This document shows positions 50,080 to 61,437 of a stretch of 64,000 nt of DNA, piece by piece. Origin of the DNA: Spirodela intermedia (Eukaryota > Streptophyta > Magnoliopsida > Alismatales > Araceae); NCBI GenBank assembly GCA_902729315.2, contig LR746279.1, forward strand, positions 3,066,501 to 3,130,500, written 5' to 3'. The notes under the pieces are model-generated. The model was not told where the DNA came from, did no database searches, and worked only from the letters and a program-made list of their open reading frames with translations. The translations under genes were made by a program, and so were the position numbers. The stretch's first letter is position 1; each line of letters starts with the position of its first letter.

Positions 50080-50119
<40 letters not shown>
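50080..50119. repeat. (GA)n microsatellite in copy E leader
   Basis: A nearly pure 40-base GA tract on the plus strand is CT in the copy E transcript leader. It generates Ser-Leu or Arg-Glu frames that are not proteins. Confidence 0.95.
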
Positions 50120-50122
<3 letters not shown>

Positions 50123-50254
50123 GGGAAACAAAGGGAGAAGAGAAGGGTGGGAATCAGCAACGGCGGTTGTGGGCAGAGGCTATGAATAACGTTGCAGAGA
50201 GAAAGAAGGAAGTCGAGTCTTGGCCCCTTCCGAAACGGCCGGATACGCCGGATC

Positions 50255-50300
50255 TTTTCTTCAGAAAAAGGCGCGAATCTTGTAATCCAGGGGCGCAGGG
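50255..50300 (-). promoter_or_regulatory. conserved RING-family upstream module, copy E
   Basis: In gene orientation it reads TGCGCCCCTGG, then ATTCGCGCC and a T-rich run, as upstream of copies B and F. ATTCGCGC (50,271-50,278) fits the E2F consensus WTTSSCSS. Confidence 0.5.
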
Positions 50301-50309
50301 GTGATCCCT

Positions 50310-51300
50310 CCACTCCGGTTAAAATTCACGTTATTGTACCCCTCTTTACGGTTGTTATGAGTCAATTTTATAGAAAAATAAATATGTAAGAAACCAAAGA
50401 TTGACCCATCTAAAGTTTTAATCTAGAGGAGAATAGTTGATGCTAATCTTTGTCAGCCTCATCAAGTTATGAAGCTTGAATAGAGGAGTGAGTGAGACAT
50501 CTCTGTTAAATCCAAAAGGCTTTGGAGAGCTCGAGCTGTTTCGATGATGATCACATCTATGAAATGGTGAGTTGATTACTCTAAAAATAGGTAATATTAA
50601 TTGCTGGGTGTTTTAAAATAGTTTACTAAAAGGGAAATTAACCCAAGGAAAAAACATGCCATAACCTTTGGCTGTATATGCTATATATAATACGAATTTT
50701 ACTTAAAGTAAAATACTCATTATTGTTAAAATTGGTTTCACTAATTGAGACATGAACTAATCGAAAACATAATCCAACAAACCACATGATGGAATTTTGA
50801 AAGCATTGAATTTTTATCAATTTTATAAATTTAGTAACCCTTTCTATAGTTTAAAATGCAAGCAGATGGTGGGACATATTTCAGACCATTCAGCAACTAA
50901 TGAAGTCTCCTAATATCATTCAAACCAAAAGCAGCCTAGTTAGGTATATATATATAAAGAGAAACCTTTACTCACATATCTTTCTTATAAGAAGAATGAA
51001 TTCTCAGCTTATTTATTATAGATTGAGTTTCATTGTACAACCTTCTTGCAGGGAGTTTGCTCTTAACTATTCCTAGTCTGAACACCCATTTCTAACGTTA
51101 TGTAAAATTTTGCTACTTTAAGGTTTCAAAGAATCCTTAACACAAGGTTTTCCAACAACAGGATTAGAGGGATCAGGTGACAAGATAACTAGAGTTGAAC
51201 TCCTATGAATGATAACTTATTCTACTTCAAATTTAGAGTGCATTCGTACACTAACTCTGGTATAAAGCCACACTCTAAAGGTAGCTCGTGGAAGCCAATT
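50310..51300. repeat. 5' flank of copy E, duplicated at 58,320-59,340
   Basis: Both flanks carry 'GAGGAGTGAGT', 'AGGCTTTGG'/'AGGTTTTGG', 'TGATGATGA(T/C)CA', 'CTAATTGAG(A/G)CATG' and 'AATTTAGAGT' in the same order. A weaker third match lies near 53,750-53,830. It shows tandem duplication of copy E or F with its upstream DNA. Confidence 0.7.
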
Positions 51301-54280
51301 ATCTATGTTGGACAATTAGTGTCGTAAATCTAAGGCTAGTGGGTCTTTTCTATTTAGCCCTCCTAGAGTCATGAATTTAAAGGAAATAAGCAAGTTTCTC
51401 CACTGATTTTGAGCCCCTAATATAACAAGAGTATTAGGGGAGGAGAGAAAGCCTCCCAGAAATTGAACTGATTGAATATATCATGTATTGCCCACAACTA
51501 GACACCTTTGCAACAGGTGGACATCCCAGATCTCTTTCTGCAACAGTTGGAGATTTCCTAAATCAATTTACATTGAAATAAAGACCTACTATATTCAGTA
51601 GTAAGTTCTTGATATGGTCGTTAACTTGATCTTATGATGTGGTAGGTTGATCAGCTATAAAGAACAAAGGGAGAATCACTACAACTCTCATAAGGGATAA
51701 TTAGGACACATTTCAAGCTTGCAAATGCAAATGGTGCAGCCGAAAGGATGACTAAAACTTGGGGGAGGGAAGAATGAGGGCTGAAACCCATGTATATTTA
51801 AGAGATACCTTCCTAAGGTTCTTCTATCCTCTTATTGTAATAAGTTTGATGCAAGGCATCAACCTGTCCTCACAAAATCATGATTTCAAATAGTCCAAAG
51901 GCCTCCCAACACTCATTTAGATTCAAAGCTACATAGTGAACTAAAAATTCACATTAGTCATTCTTAAATTAGTACCTCATGAAATTCTTAAATTAGTACC
52001 GCATAAACCCTACCATTAATAAACAAAGAATATAAAAGAGACTAAAACATACATTTCACTTGTATGTATGATAGATTCCTTATAGTGTACAGTGTGGATA
52101 TAGATGTTTAAACCTTTTTCTACAAACTTGTGTTGATGGACATGAAAGACTGTTAATGGAGATTGTACATGCTAACCTGTGTTGCTAAGTACAACATCTG
52201 CATGATTTCAACTGAATAAAATATATATAGATTACCACATTGACTTGATATACCACAATATATCCTGAAGTTTTTATGGCATAAATATTGATGAAAATAG
52301 CTTTACAAAGTTATCCTCCTATTCACAGCCCTCCTATTCTCTTAAGTGATTTACAAGTATATGAGATCAGAAAATCTATTACATGATAGATTTCACAATT
52401 ACCACCCCACACTAGATACAAAAGTATTAGCTTCTTTCGTAGCGATTGCCATAACTAGCCTCTAAGAGTGTCTATATATAAGTCATAAAGCTCACAAAAC
52501 ATACACTCTAGTTCTGACTAGGAAATGATAGCCTCATTGTTGTTGGTAATTTGAGCAATAACAATGGCTTTGGGAAATTGAAAACACCCAACATATTTTC
52601 TAAAGTGGATTCAAAAAAACTTAAAAGGTAAGATTTTTGATTTTTACACACTATTTTACAGCTCTTGCAATAGGGTGTTTATAGAGAACAAAATCTCATA
52701 TGTTTGAAATCAAATATATGAATGAGACCAAATTGGTTAAAAATTGCTCAATTCCATACGTGAGTAGACCCACAAATTATGCGATCTCGTCTTTGAGATC
52801 AATATGCCTCTCATCTTAGAGATCTACTATCATGTCAAAATACGTTTTTACCTCACAAGTGTCATGTCATTTACATTTTTTAGGACGAAAACAAGGAGAT
52901 AGAGATTCTCAAAATGAGGAGAGCAATGACTTTGTTATATCATTTAATGTTAGAGTGATTAGCACTTATGGCTGATGTAAAGCCACAACCTTGAGGAGAT
53001 TAATGAGTGTTATTCAAGCTTCACCCTCTAGGGTCATGAATCTTGAACAAGTCTCCTACTTTTAATAAAACTATTTTTGTGCATTTAACTATATAAAGGT
53101 ACCTTAGTAACTTCTTAACTGGCAGGGTTACCTATAGATGATCTTATTACTGACTATGTTACAAGTTTTATCTATTTAATGTGAAATCCACTCAAGGGCA
53201 GAAACGTTAGTAGTTACTTGAAATATATTTAGTTATTATAAATTAAAGTAAAAATAAATATTATTTATCAATAATGTTAACATAAATAATTTTATATGAA
53301 ATTTTAGTGTCACTAATCTGAGAATCAAACGGATTTCAAATTTCTCTTGAAGACGAGCAAAATGCAACAAACCACTCAACGCAGGTCAAAAGTATTGACT
53401 TTTTACGGATTTTACAACGTTAATATTCCCTTCTAGAATTTAAGTTGAAGGCAAAGAATATGACCATTGAAGAAACCTGCTATCTGAAAGTCGGAAGCAG
53501 TGCATTAAACTCTGTATGAATACGAAGATCTCTAAAACAATGTAAATGTACATAAAAGGAACAATGGGAGTGATGCACCACCAAATATGTAGAGATAACG
53601 TCAACTTGCACCTTCCTCCAAGGTGTCTGTCTACACCAAACTACTACAAGTTTGAGTACCTGAAAACTTCACGCACCTGCTGCTGCTCAAATTGTTCACA
53701 GACTCCACATAAAATTCTTCAACGATAATAACAAAGAAACAGCTCTCTAAGATCCTTAGATCTGAACTCCAATGAATAATAACCCATTTTGATTTTGTGT
53801 TTAGAGTGTACTTGTACCCACCAGTGATCAAGAACCTTAATCCAGAGGAGACTCACAGTAGCAGTTCTATGTTGAAACTAATAGAGAAAGAAGAAAGCTC
53901 AAACATAAAAGCTCAGTGTTCTACATCTGGCCACTTAGACTGCGAATCTTGAGGAAAGAAGAAAGTCAAGTATTAACATAGACTTGAGGATTGAGCTCTT
54001 CCCTGATTTGGCCTCTAAATTTGTTAATCTAATAGAGAAATCTTGAGTAACATCTTAACTTCGTTAAATCTGTTGAATATAGTACGGATTCTACTAATGA
54101 TTTAGTGAAGCTGAGGAAAGTGGCGAAGAATATAGTAATTAGAGTATAAACTATAGATCTAATGAACAAATCATTATATAGTAATAGGGTGTGAAATATC
54201 TTTAGAAACCTCAGTCCTAGGAACTCAAGAAACGTACACAATCACTTAGACAAAAAGGGTACTACAGTCAGTGGTGGCAG
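51301..54280. other. gene-free AT-rich stretch
   Basis: No gene was recognised. 51,590-51,790 resembles 54,540-54,730 (GGTGCAGCC and a G-rich run), and 53,750-53,830 resembles 51,190-51,250. These are pieces of the duplicated flanks. Confidence 0.5.
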
Positions 54281-54289
54281 CGACGAGCA

Positions 54290-54860
54290 GAGCAAAGTTT
54301 ATACATAATATAGGTGAGAAGGCCTTTTAAAAGACCAAAGCCATTGTATTACGAGTATCTTCCAAAACTCCTTTGTAACTGGTGAAAAGGCGAGTTTTTC
54401 TTTCCCCCAGAGTTTGGATCTAGTAATCCTGTGGCGCAGGGATGTAAGGCAGCCATGGAGACCCACCACCACGCACATAATTTTGTTCTCCTCTTCATTG
54501 CTAGTTGTTCCTCGGGGCCATCTGCAAGGCTCTGAAGCAAACTATACTCAGATAAATACCTGTTATTTCTAGTGGTAGATTCTTTCTTGGGTAGACTCGA
54601 GTGAACATTGACTTGATCTTGGCATCTTGGCATCTTGGCTGCTTGCAATCAGAGAGTCAGCTCTCAAGAAGAAATGGTGGTGCAGCCAAAAAGAGAGAAA
54701 GTTTGCGGTGGGGGGAGGCAAGGAAATAGGTAAAGAACTAAGTTTGCAGTACTATCTCCATCCATACTGTCACTTAACTAAGATGATACCTTTCTTGCAG
54801 ATTTTATGATGCCTTGTTGAGTCTAAGAGACGCAAATTATTAAAGAAAAATATTACAGAA
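54290..54860. repeat. relic of a RING upstream module and the 3' flank of copy F
   Basis: AATCCTGTGGCGCAGGGATG near 54,425 is the conserved upstream module of the family without a gene attached. From about 54,560 the sequence matches the 3' flank of copy E. It is a junction between duplication units. Confidence 0.55.
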
Positions 54861-55216
54861 AATATGCCTTGAAGCAAGCCGATGTGCAGAAAGAATGACT
54901 GGAACAAAACGTTTTGTACCTACTTAAAGCCAAAATAAACACATTGCTAACGGATAATCAGCAACCATGCTAAGCAGGATAGACGCCCCCAATACAAAGT
55001 GAACAATCAGCAAGAAAAGCAAGTCATAATTTCCCTCTAACCCAGACAACAAACAAGGCGAGACCGTACTGATGGAATTAAATGAAGAATAAAAGCCAAG
55101 CGATTCATAAATTTGATCTTCACACAAGTATATGTATGTATATAGATATACACTGGAAGAAAAAAACAGCAGACAGATGGAGTGAAGGAGGAAAGAAGCC
55201 CAAAAGTAGTCGTGAT

Positions 55217-57887
55217 TTAGGTAGACAAACCTGTCTTCTTACAGATTGGGCAGACGTTCTTCAGAACCAGCCATCTTCCAACACAAGAAGCATGGAAGTC
55301 ATGCCCACAAGTCAACACCCCCAGATCATCACCATTGGCATAATCTTCCTGCCATGCATAAAGGAAGTAGTAAATACCCGACAAAATTGCCAGATACATG
55401 GATAGCAAGATGGTCTCTTGGTAATTTACCTGGCAGATACAGCATGATTCTGTCATGTAGGCTGCAGAAGATGGGTATTTCCTTCGCTTCAAGTTCTTCC
55501 GCACAGTGTCCTCAGTCAGCCCCGCGCTCACATTCCCAATCTGCTCCTCCAGTCCCAACAGCTCCTGCCAAGAACGAATAAAAATTTCCCACGAGGAGTT
55601 GACTACATGCATCCTGGACAAGGAGGAGCTAGAAATGACTGGGTTTGACCATCTAACCTCATATGACATGGTATCGACGTCGAGGCGCATGTCTTGATGC
55701 ATGTTATGGTACACAGACTCATCCAAAGTCATTGCATCCTGCCGAAAGAGGGATGGAATGCTAAGAAAATGTATGTTACCAACACAAGTAAGTAGTCTGA
55801 ATCAGAGCATGTTTAATGAGGTCTCACGTCAATCATCATGTATTCCTCCATTTGCATGAAGTCGGCAGAATCTGGGCTTTGCTGCATAGTAAAACCACAC
55901 AAAGTAAGACTAAAGAAACATGGTACACAGTGCTGCTAGTTGGGAGAGTGGACCAGATGATAAGAGTGAACCCAATTAATGTTCCCTTATGGGGGTAGAA
56001 AGCAATAAAAAAGGCTGCAGCAGTAACATCAAAGAATTTAGGATGCTCCACCATGAATTTTTATTGATCCTCAGATGATGCAAAGTTGGAAAAAACTCGC
56101 ATCTACTGTAAGGTTTTAAGGCAAACAGTGCGAAATCAGATCTGAACGGGTAAATCGGCAGCTTTTGGCGACTTTCCAAGATGTGCGTAGTTCCAGAGAA
56201 AGTTTCAGCATCTTTTAGAAGCTCATTGATTGAGAGAACGGGAATCATAATTTTCAGAGACCTTGTTACATCAAATCCCAGTCACAGGTCAACGCTCTTA
56301 GCTTTTCTTCTTTTTCTTTTGCTTCCTTTTTTTGTTTGTTTTGAGGAGGGAGGAAGGGCGAGGGGTTGAGGCCAGTAAATAATTCTGCGAGTTCAGCAAT
56401 CATTTCAGCTTAATGCTAGTCATGGCAACACAAAAATTGTCTATAATTATAAATCATAACATACAAATGATGAGAATGAGAAGAAACGTGATTCAGAACA
56501 CACAAAATTGAACGAGATTGATTCATAAAAATACCTCAAATGTCATCATAGACCTTGCCTGATGATTCCACAAGTTCAAGGGGGGCCCCATGACACCGCG
56601 GGGAGAGGCCCCGGAAGCAGGCTCTGGTGAGATCTCTAGATACTGACTCATTGGATCTTCTTGGGGCACCCAAATCGGAGCTGCTGGCGGAAGAACGCCA
56701 GAACCGGGAATAAAGAGCGAAATAGGTACCACGTTTCCGGGGATAATCATGCTGATAATGCCCAAACTCCGGATTTCAGGATCAATGGTTTGAGCTGGCA
56801 TCATCTGCTCTGGAAGCCACCATCTTTCCAAGCCTATCGGGTATGCCTCCTCCCATGGACTACCTGGCCTCTCACTTGGGCTCATGTGTTGGAACCCGCT
56901 GATGGAAGCCCATGGCTCGTCCTCCGATGCAGAAAAGTGAGAGGAAGGCGGGTAGCCTTGTCTGAAGCCATAACGCCTCTCCATATCTCCGGGGCTCCGT
57001 GATCCTCGGCGACTCCCGAGGAGAGCCGACTCGTTCAGAATGAGCACGTCCTGTTTCAGACAAGAACCAAAGAGAACCCGATGAGACAGCCGACGTTCTG
57101 TGAGAACCAGAAGCAGCAAGATGATCGGCGTTTGCGAGGGTGGGAGAACTCACGTCGTTTAGCGTGCTCTGAACCGTTCTTGAATAGACCCTCCTCGAAT
57201 GTGATCCCATTCCCGGAGCACCACTGCGCAAGGTGAAAAAAAAGGAATGTCACTTTATTCCCCTAGGAATTCTGCACTTGGTCGCACTTGAACAATGCCG
57301 GGGGTCCCGTTTCCAAGCCGGATCAACGGCGGAGGAAGGGAGTCTGGTAAAGAAATCATCCTCTGATTTTGATCGATGATGACGGCAGAAAATCAGGCTG
57401 CAGTCCTTCGGGCATCCAATGGAATGAAAGCGCTCATACGAGTTTAATCGGTACAAGGAAAAAATCAAGGGATCAATCAACCTGGACAATTCAGACCCTG
57501 AAAGTGCCACCCATCGCAGCCAGGTTTTTCTTTTTCTCCTCGAGCTTGAATTGAAATAAAAGAAGCCTGAACAAGAAGAAGCGAGGAGAAGGGCTCTTTC
57601 TTGGAGAGACAGAGAGAGGGGGAACGGAACGAGAGGCCCACGAGGCGAGGACGAGTCTCTCTCTGAGAAGTGGAAGGACGCGAAGAGGGCGAGGGGGAGT
57701 GCGAGAGAAAAATGGATCGGCAAAGAAAGATGAAAGACAGATAGATAGAGCGATATGCGGCAAGAAAGAGATGACAAGAAGAAGGAGAGGGCTCGGAGAT
57801 ATGCGTAAGGAGTGAAAAAGATGCGCACCGGTGGAAGCCGCGCCCACGCTGCGCCCGGAATCTTGGGCCAGTCTGCATATCTCCCAT
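55217..57887 (-). CDS. MBR/RHG1A-type RING-H2 E3 ubiquitin ligase, copy F (intact)
   Basis: This family of E3 ligases transfers ubiquitin from E2 enzymes; Arabidopsis MBR1/2 target the Mediator subunit MED25. Seven exons join in frame on the minus strand to 348 aa: 57,887-57,829, 57,223-57,154, 57,050-56,535, 55,881-55,828, 55,738-55,658, 55,564-55,430 and 55,348-55,217. All introns are GT-AG. The N-terminus, MGDMQTGPRFRAQ, is conserved in frame in copies C and E. Residues 44-215 are Pro/Ser-rich without a known domain. DMRLDVDTMSYE is followed by ELLGLEEQIGNVSAGLTEDT, the hallmark of this family. The C-terminal RING has Cys301, Cys304, Cys319, His321, His324, Cys327, Cys338 and Cys341, all ligands present. 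It is shorter than the 500-700 aa Arabidopsis members. Substrates are unknown. Confidence 0.87.
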
Positions 57888-58189
57888 GGGAGCAGGTGGC
57901 TCGGAAACTCCTCTGTTTGTCTTCCTGCCGATCGTCGCCGTGCTCCGTCACTCGCTCCCAGGGAGTCGGCGGAGGAAAACCAGCACCCCCCTCGCCGGAA
58001 GCGCAAGAAGAACGAAAGAGAAGGAACAAGGGGACGCCGCTGGGGCTGCTACAGAGCGGGCAGAGAGCGAGAGCGAGAGAGAGAGAGAAAAGAGAGAGAA
58101 AGAAAGGAAATCGGTAAGAGAGACTATGGCGGGAGGAGCTATTAAAAGCCGAACCCGTTGCGTATCCCGCCGCAACGGGCGGATACGCA

Positions 58190-58225
58190 AAAAAAGGCGC
58201 GAATCTGTTAACCCAGTGGCGCAGG
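58190..58225 (-). promoter_or_regulatory. conserved RING-family upstream module, copy F
   Basis: In gene orientation it reads TGCGCCACTGG, GTTAACAGATTCGCGCC and a T run. ATTCGCGC (58,197-58,204) fits WTTSSCSS. A weak TATA-like TTTTAATAG follows near 58,138-58,146. Confidence 0.5.
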
Positions 58226-58319
58226 GGAATCTAGCCGTTGTGACCACGCCGCCCCACCCCGGGACGTCTTCACAATTCCCTTTTCTTGAAAGGCTTACCT
58301 AATTTCGCTGCGCTCCCGG

Positions 58320-59340
58320 ATTAAAATTCACCTTTTATGTCACTTTATACCAAGATCAATATGCAAAAAAAGATTATCCAAAAAAGGAAACAAAGGATTA
58401 AAACCTGTAAGAAGTAAGGAACTGAACGTCTGGAGGAATTACATGTTCTAGTCTAAATAGTTGGAGTACATTAGCACTTGAGGTTCATGTACAGCCCTAA
58501 TTTTGATTAGATAAGCTGGTGTCAATCTGTTTTGCCCCCTCTAGTTGTGAATCTTGAAGAGAGGAGTGAGTCTCTTATGTTCATTTGAAAGGTTTTGGCG
58601 AGTATGAGTTGTTCTGATGATGACCATATCCATGGAAGAGGATGTGAGTAGCTTCATGTGGTAGAGTTTTTTATAGATAATATTTATTACCAAGTATTTT
58701 AAGACGTTTGCTACTTAAAGACAACTTTACTGAAGATGAAAAAGGTCACAACCAATGTATACAGATATTAATAATTTTACTTAAGTTTTAAAAAATCATT
58801 ATATATGCCTGCAATTAAAGTTAATAACTTTATGTGAAAATTGGTGTTACTAATTGAGGCATGGACCCATTGGAAAGCTCTCTCTAGAAGAAAAGTATGA
58901 TTCAAGAAATTATATAATCAAATTCATAAGGAATAAACTTTTATGGAATTTACAATTAGAACAAACCCATTTACACTTCAAATGCCATGCATAGGATTTG
59001 ATATATTCAGCAACCGTGCCCCATCATTATGGAAATCAAAATTAACCTAATTAGATATCTAAATATATACAAACATCTGGTCATCCAAAGTAGAAGAGAG
59101 TCAAGCAAAGAATGAGAGTGGTATTTTATCTAAATCTAGAGTGAGCTTCATTGGACATTTCTTGCAAAGAGTTTGCACCAAACTATTACAAGTCTGAACA
59201 CCTATCTCTAATGTTTCACACAAGCATCTCTAATGACAAAAATAGAGGAAGAAGTGTCTAAGATGATTAAGGCTAAACACCTACAAATCAGGACTCATTC
59301 TACTTTGAATTTAGAGTTTAGTTATTTACTTACATTCATT
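58320..59340. repeat. 5' flank of copy F, duplicate of 50,310-51,300
   Basis: This is the partner of the copy E upstream flank, in the same strand and order. No gene was seen inside it. Confidence 0.7.
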
Positions 59341-59349
59341 TATGGCCGT

Positions 59350-59391
59350 AATACATATATATATATATATATATGTCTATATATATATAAG
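59350..59391. repeat. (AT)n microsatellite
   Basis: Two AT runs are separated by GTCT. Confidence 0.9.
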
Positions 59392-60385
59392 ATTAAAGGA
59401 AGCTAAGGTATGTTGGCCATCTACAGTTTTTTATATGAGTGAAGTTGGTATTATAGATTTTGTTTCCTTCAGTTATTAATCTAAAATAAAGAAGTGAGTT
59501 CTCGTTTGGTAAGCCCACCAATATTTTTAAATCTAGCAAAGGTTATATAGGGAAAAATCCTGATTTTTTTAGCTGCCATTAAAATATTCTATTTAAAATA
59601 CTGAAGCATCATAATTGAATGTCTTATGGCCTTAGAAGTGAAAGTAGTGGGTATACCTCAAAAGCTTCTCATTCTGTGTGGTCTTACATGGCTGCTTGTC
59701 GCCTATGGGAACTTATGTTAGAGCATGAAATGGACATATTTCTTGGGAATGACAAATACACATGAGATAAAGAAATGCCAAAAACTTTGATGAATTTCTA
59801 ACGTATTAAATACACATGAAAAACTCTAAAATGTGTACGTTAAGAAAGTTTCATTTCAAATATAATACTTCTTAATGATATTTAGTGTCCAAAAGGTACT
59901 TCAAGAAATCTCTTTGATTATTGTATTTTAAATTTTATTATTATGATGAATTCCTTTGCTTTAGAACATTACTTTGTTTACAGCTAATGTACAAATGATC
60001 AATGATGAAAAGTAATGATGACTGAATCTGATTTCACATGAATACAATAGATGTTACTGTTTAATTAGTGCACTAGATGTTATTGTTTGAAACTATTAAT
60101 CTGATCAATGTTGATAGAAAATTATTTTATTGAACTCACATTGGTTACATACTTTTCAGAATTTTTAAATATTAGTGAATATTAATTGAATAATAACTTT
60201 AAGATATGAGGAGGTCCTCAAATTAATGATATTTCCTATTGAAATAATGAGCTGGCCAGTAATATGAAAGCTGTCCATATTAGGTAAGCCAAATATTAAG
60301 GCTACTAATTAGACACGTTTACTGGAATCATGTAATGCTTAAAAACATTGAAGATAGTTACAAGGGCCATATGAGGTTTAAGATT
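59392..60385. other. gene-free AT-rich stretch
   Basis: No gene was recognised. It ends at an 11-G run (60,386-60,396) directly against the 3' end of copy G. Confidence 0.5.
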
Positions 60386-60396
60386 GGGGGGGGGGG

Positions 60397-61320
60397 TCTT
60401 CACGCAGCGGGTCTTCCTCCTGATCGGACAGGCATTCCTCTGCGTCAACCATCTCCCAACGCAGGCAGCGTGGAAGCCGTGCTCGCAGCTCGGCGTCCCG
60501 ACGTACCTGGCAGATGCAGCAGGTTTCTTCGATGGCGCAGGCGGTGAAGGGCACATACTTCCTCGGCCTCAAGAGCATCCGGACCATCTCCTCAGTCAGC
60601 CCAGAGCTTACATCACTTGTCTGCTCCTGCCCCTTCAGCGGCCGCATGACAGGCGGAAGATGGGTGCTCCGCCGGACAAAGTCCACCGCTCCATGAAGTA
60701 CCGCCGATCCATCGTCCAGTGTCACCACCTCCTAGGGCAGATAGGAAAACAGAGTCACGGAGTGAATAAACCTCAGCGCATTGGAGGCGAGGCTGCTTTT
60801 TGTACGCCTCCCGGTCAGAGCTAGGAGGAACACAACGGGTCTGGTCAGCAAAAAACTTACATAGACCATCAGTCTCGCGCTCAATAACGTGAGACCCAAC
60901 GAGCTTCTCGCACGTTGCTGGAGAAAGAGTGAGAGTCAGCTTAGATCGAAGCGCGAGAAATTGAAGCAAATGATCGAGCATTGCGCCCTCTTTCAGTCAC
61001 ATCCAGCAGCTCAGAAGTTCAGAGACGAATGGGGAGGGAGGACAGGGTCTTCTGTCCTCATAATGGCTCAGCGTGCCTCCGGGGCGCTGCGAGCCACGAC
61101 GACTTCCAAGTAAAGCTGATTTATTTAGAATGAGCACGTCTTGATTCAGACTAGAAACAAAGAGACCCCGGTAAGATTGGCACCATTCTGTTCGACAGAA
61201 ACAGCAAGACGACTAGAGTGTATCGGTGTAAGCTATCTTATGTCGATTAGTGTGCTCTCCTCCATCCTTAAATAGATCTTTCACGAATATGATCCCATTC
61301 TTGGAGCACCTCTGTGTAGA
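60397..61320 (-). pseudogene. RING-H2 E3 ligase pseudogene, copy G (main part)
   Basis: Exon 2 (about 61,300-61,245) starts MGSYS, then TGA, and its donor is AT instead of GT. The body (60,981-60,613) carries CEKLVGS and RCVPPSS with YKKQPRLQ, as in copy C. Next comes DVSSGLTEEMVRMLL and an intact first zinc pair, EETCCICQ. The last intron is missing together with the acidic segment. CCICQ is followed, after a frame shift, by CEHGFHAACVGRWLTQRNACPIRRK, where the final Cys is Arg. Its 5' exon lies beyond the solo LTR at 61,438-63,145. Confidence 0.82.
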
Positions 61321-61437
61321 TTGATGAAAAAGGAACACACCTACACTTGAATGTTAGCTTCACAATTTTTGAACTGAGTCAATATTGGCAAGGTGTGTTG
61401 ACAGAAAAGAAGAGAGGATGACCCTACTTATTATCAC

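Noticed and set aside
50005-50313. Arg-Glu or Ser-Leu repeat frames around copy E leader
   Set aside because: Translation of a GA tract in a 5' leader.
57250-58029. 259-codon frame upstream in copy F
   Set aside because: It reads through intron 1 in a frame different from MGDMQTGP, which is the frame conserved in C and E.
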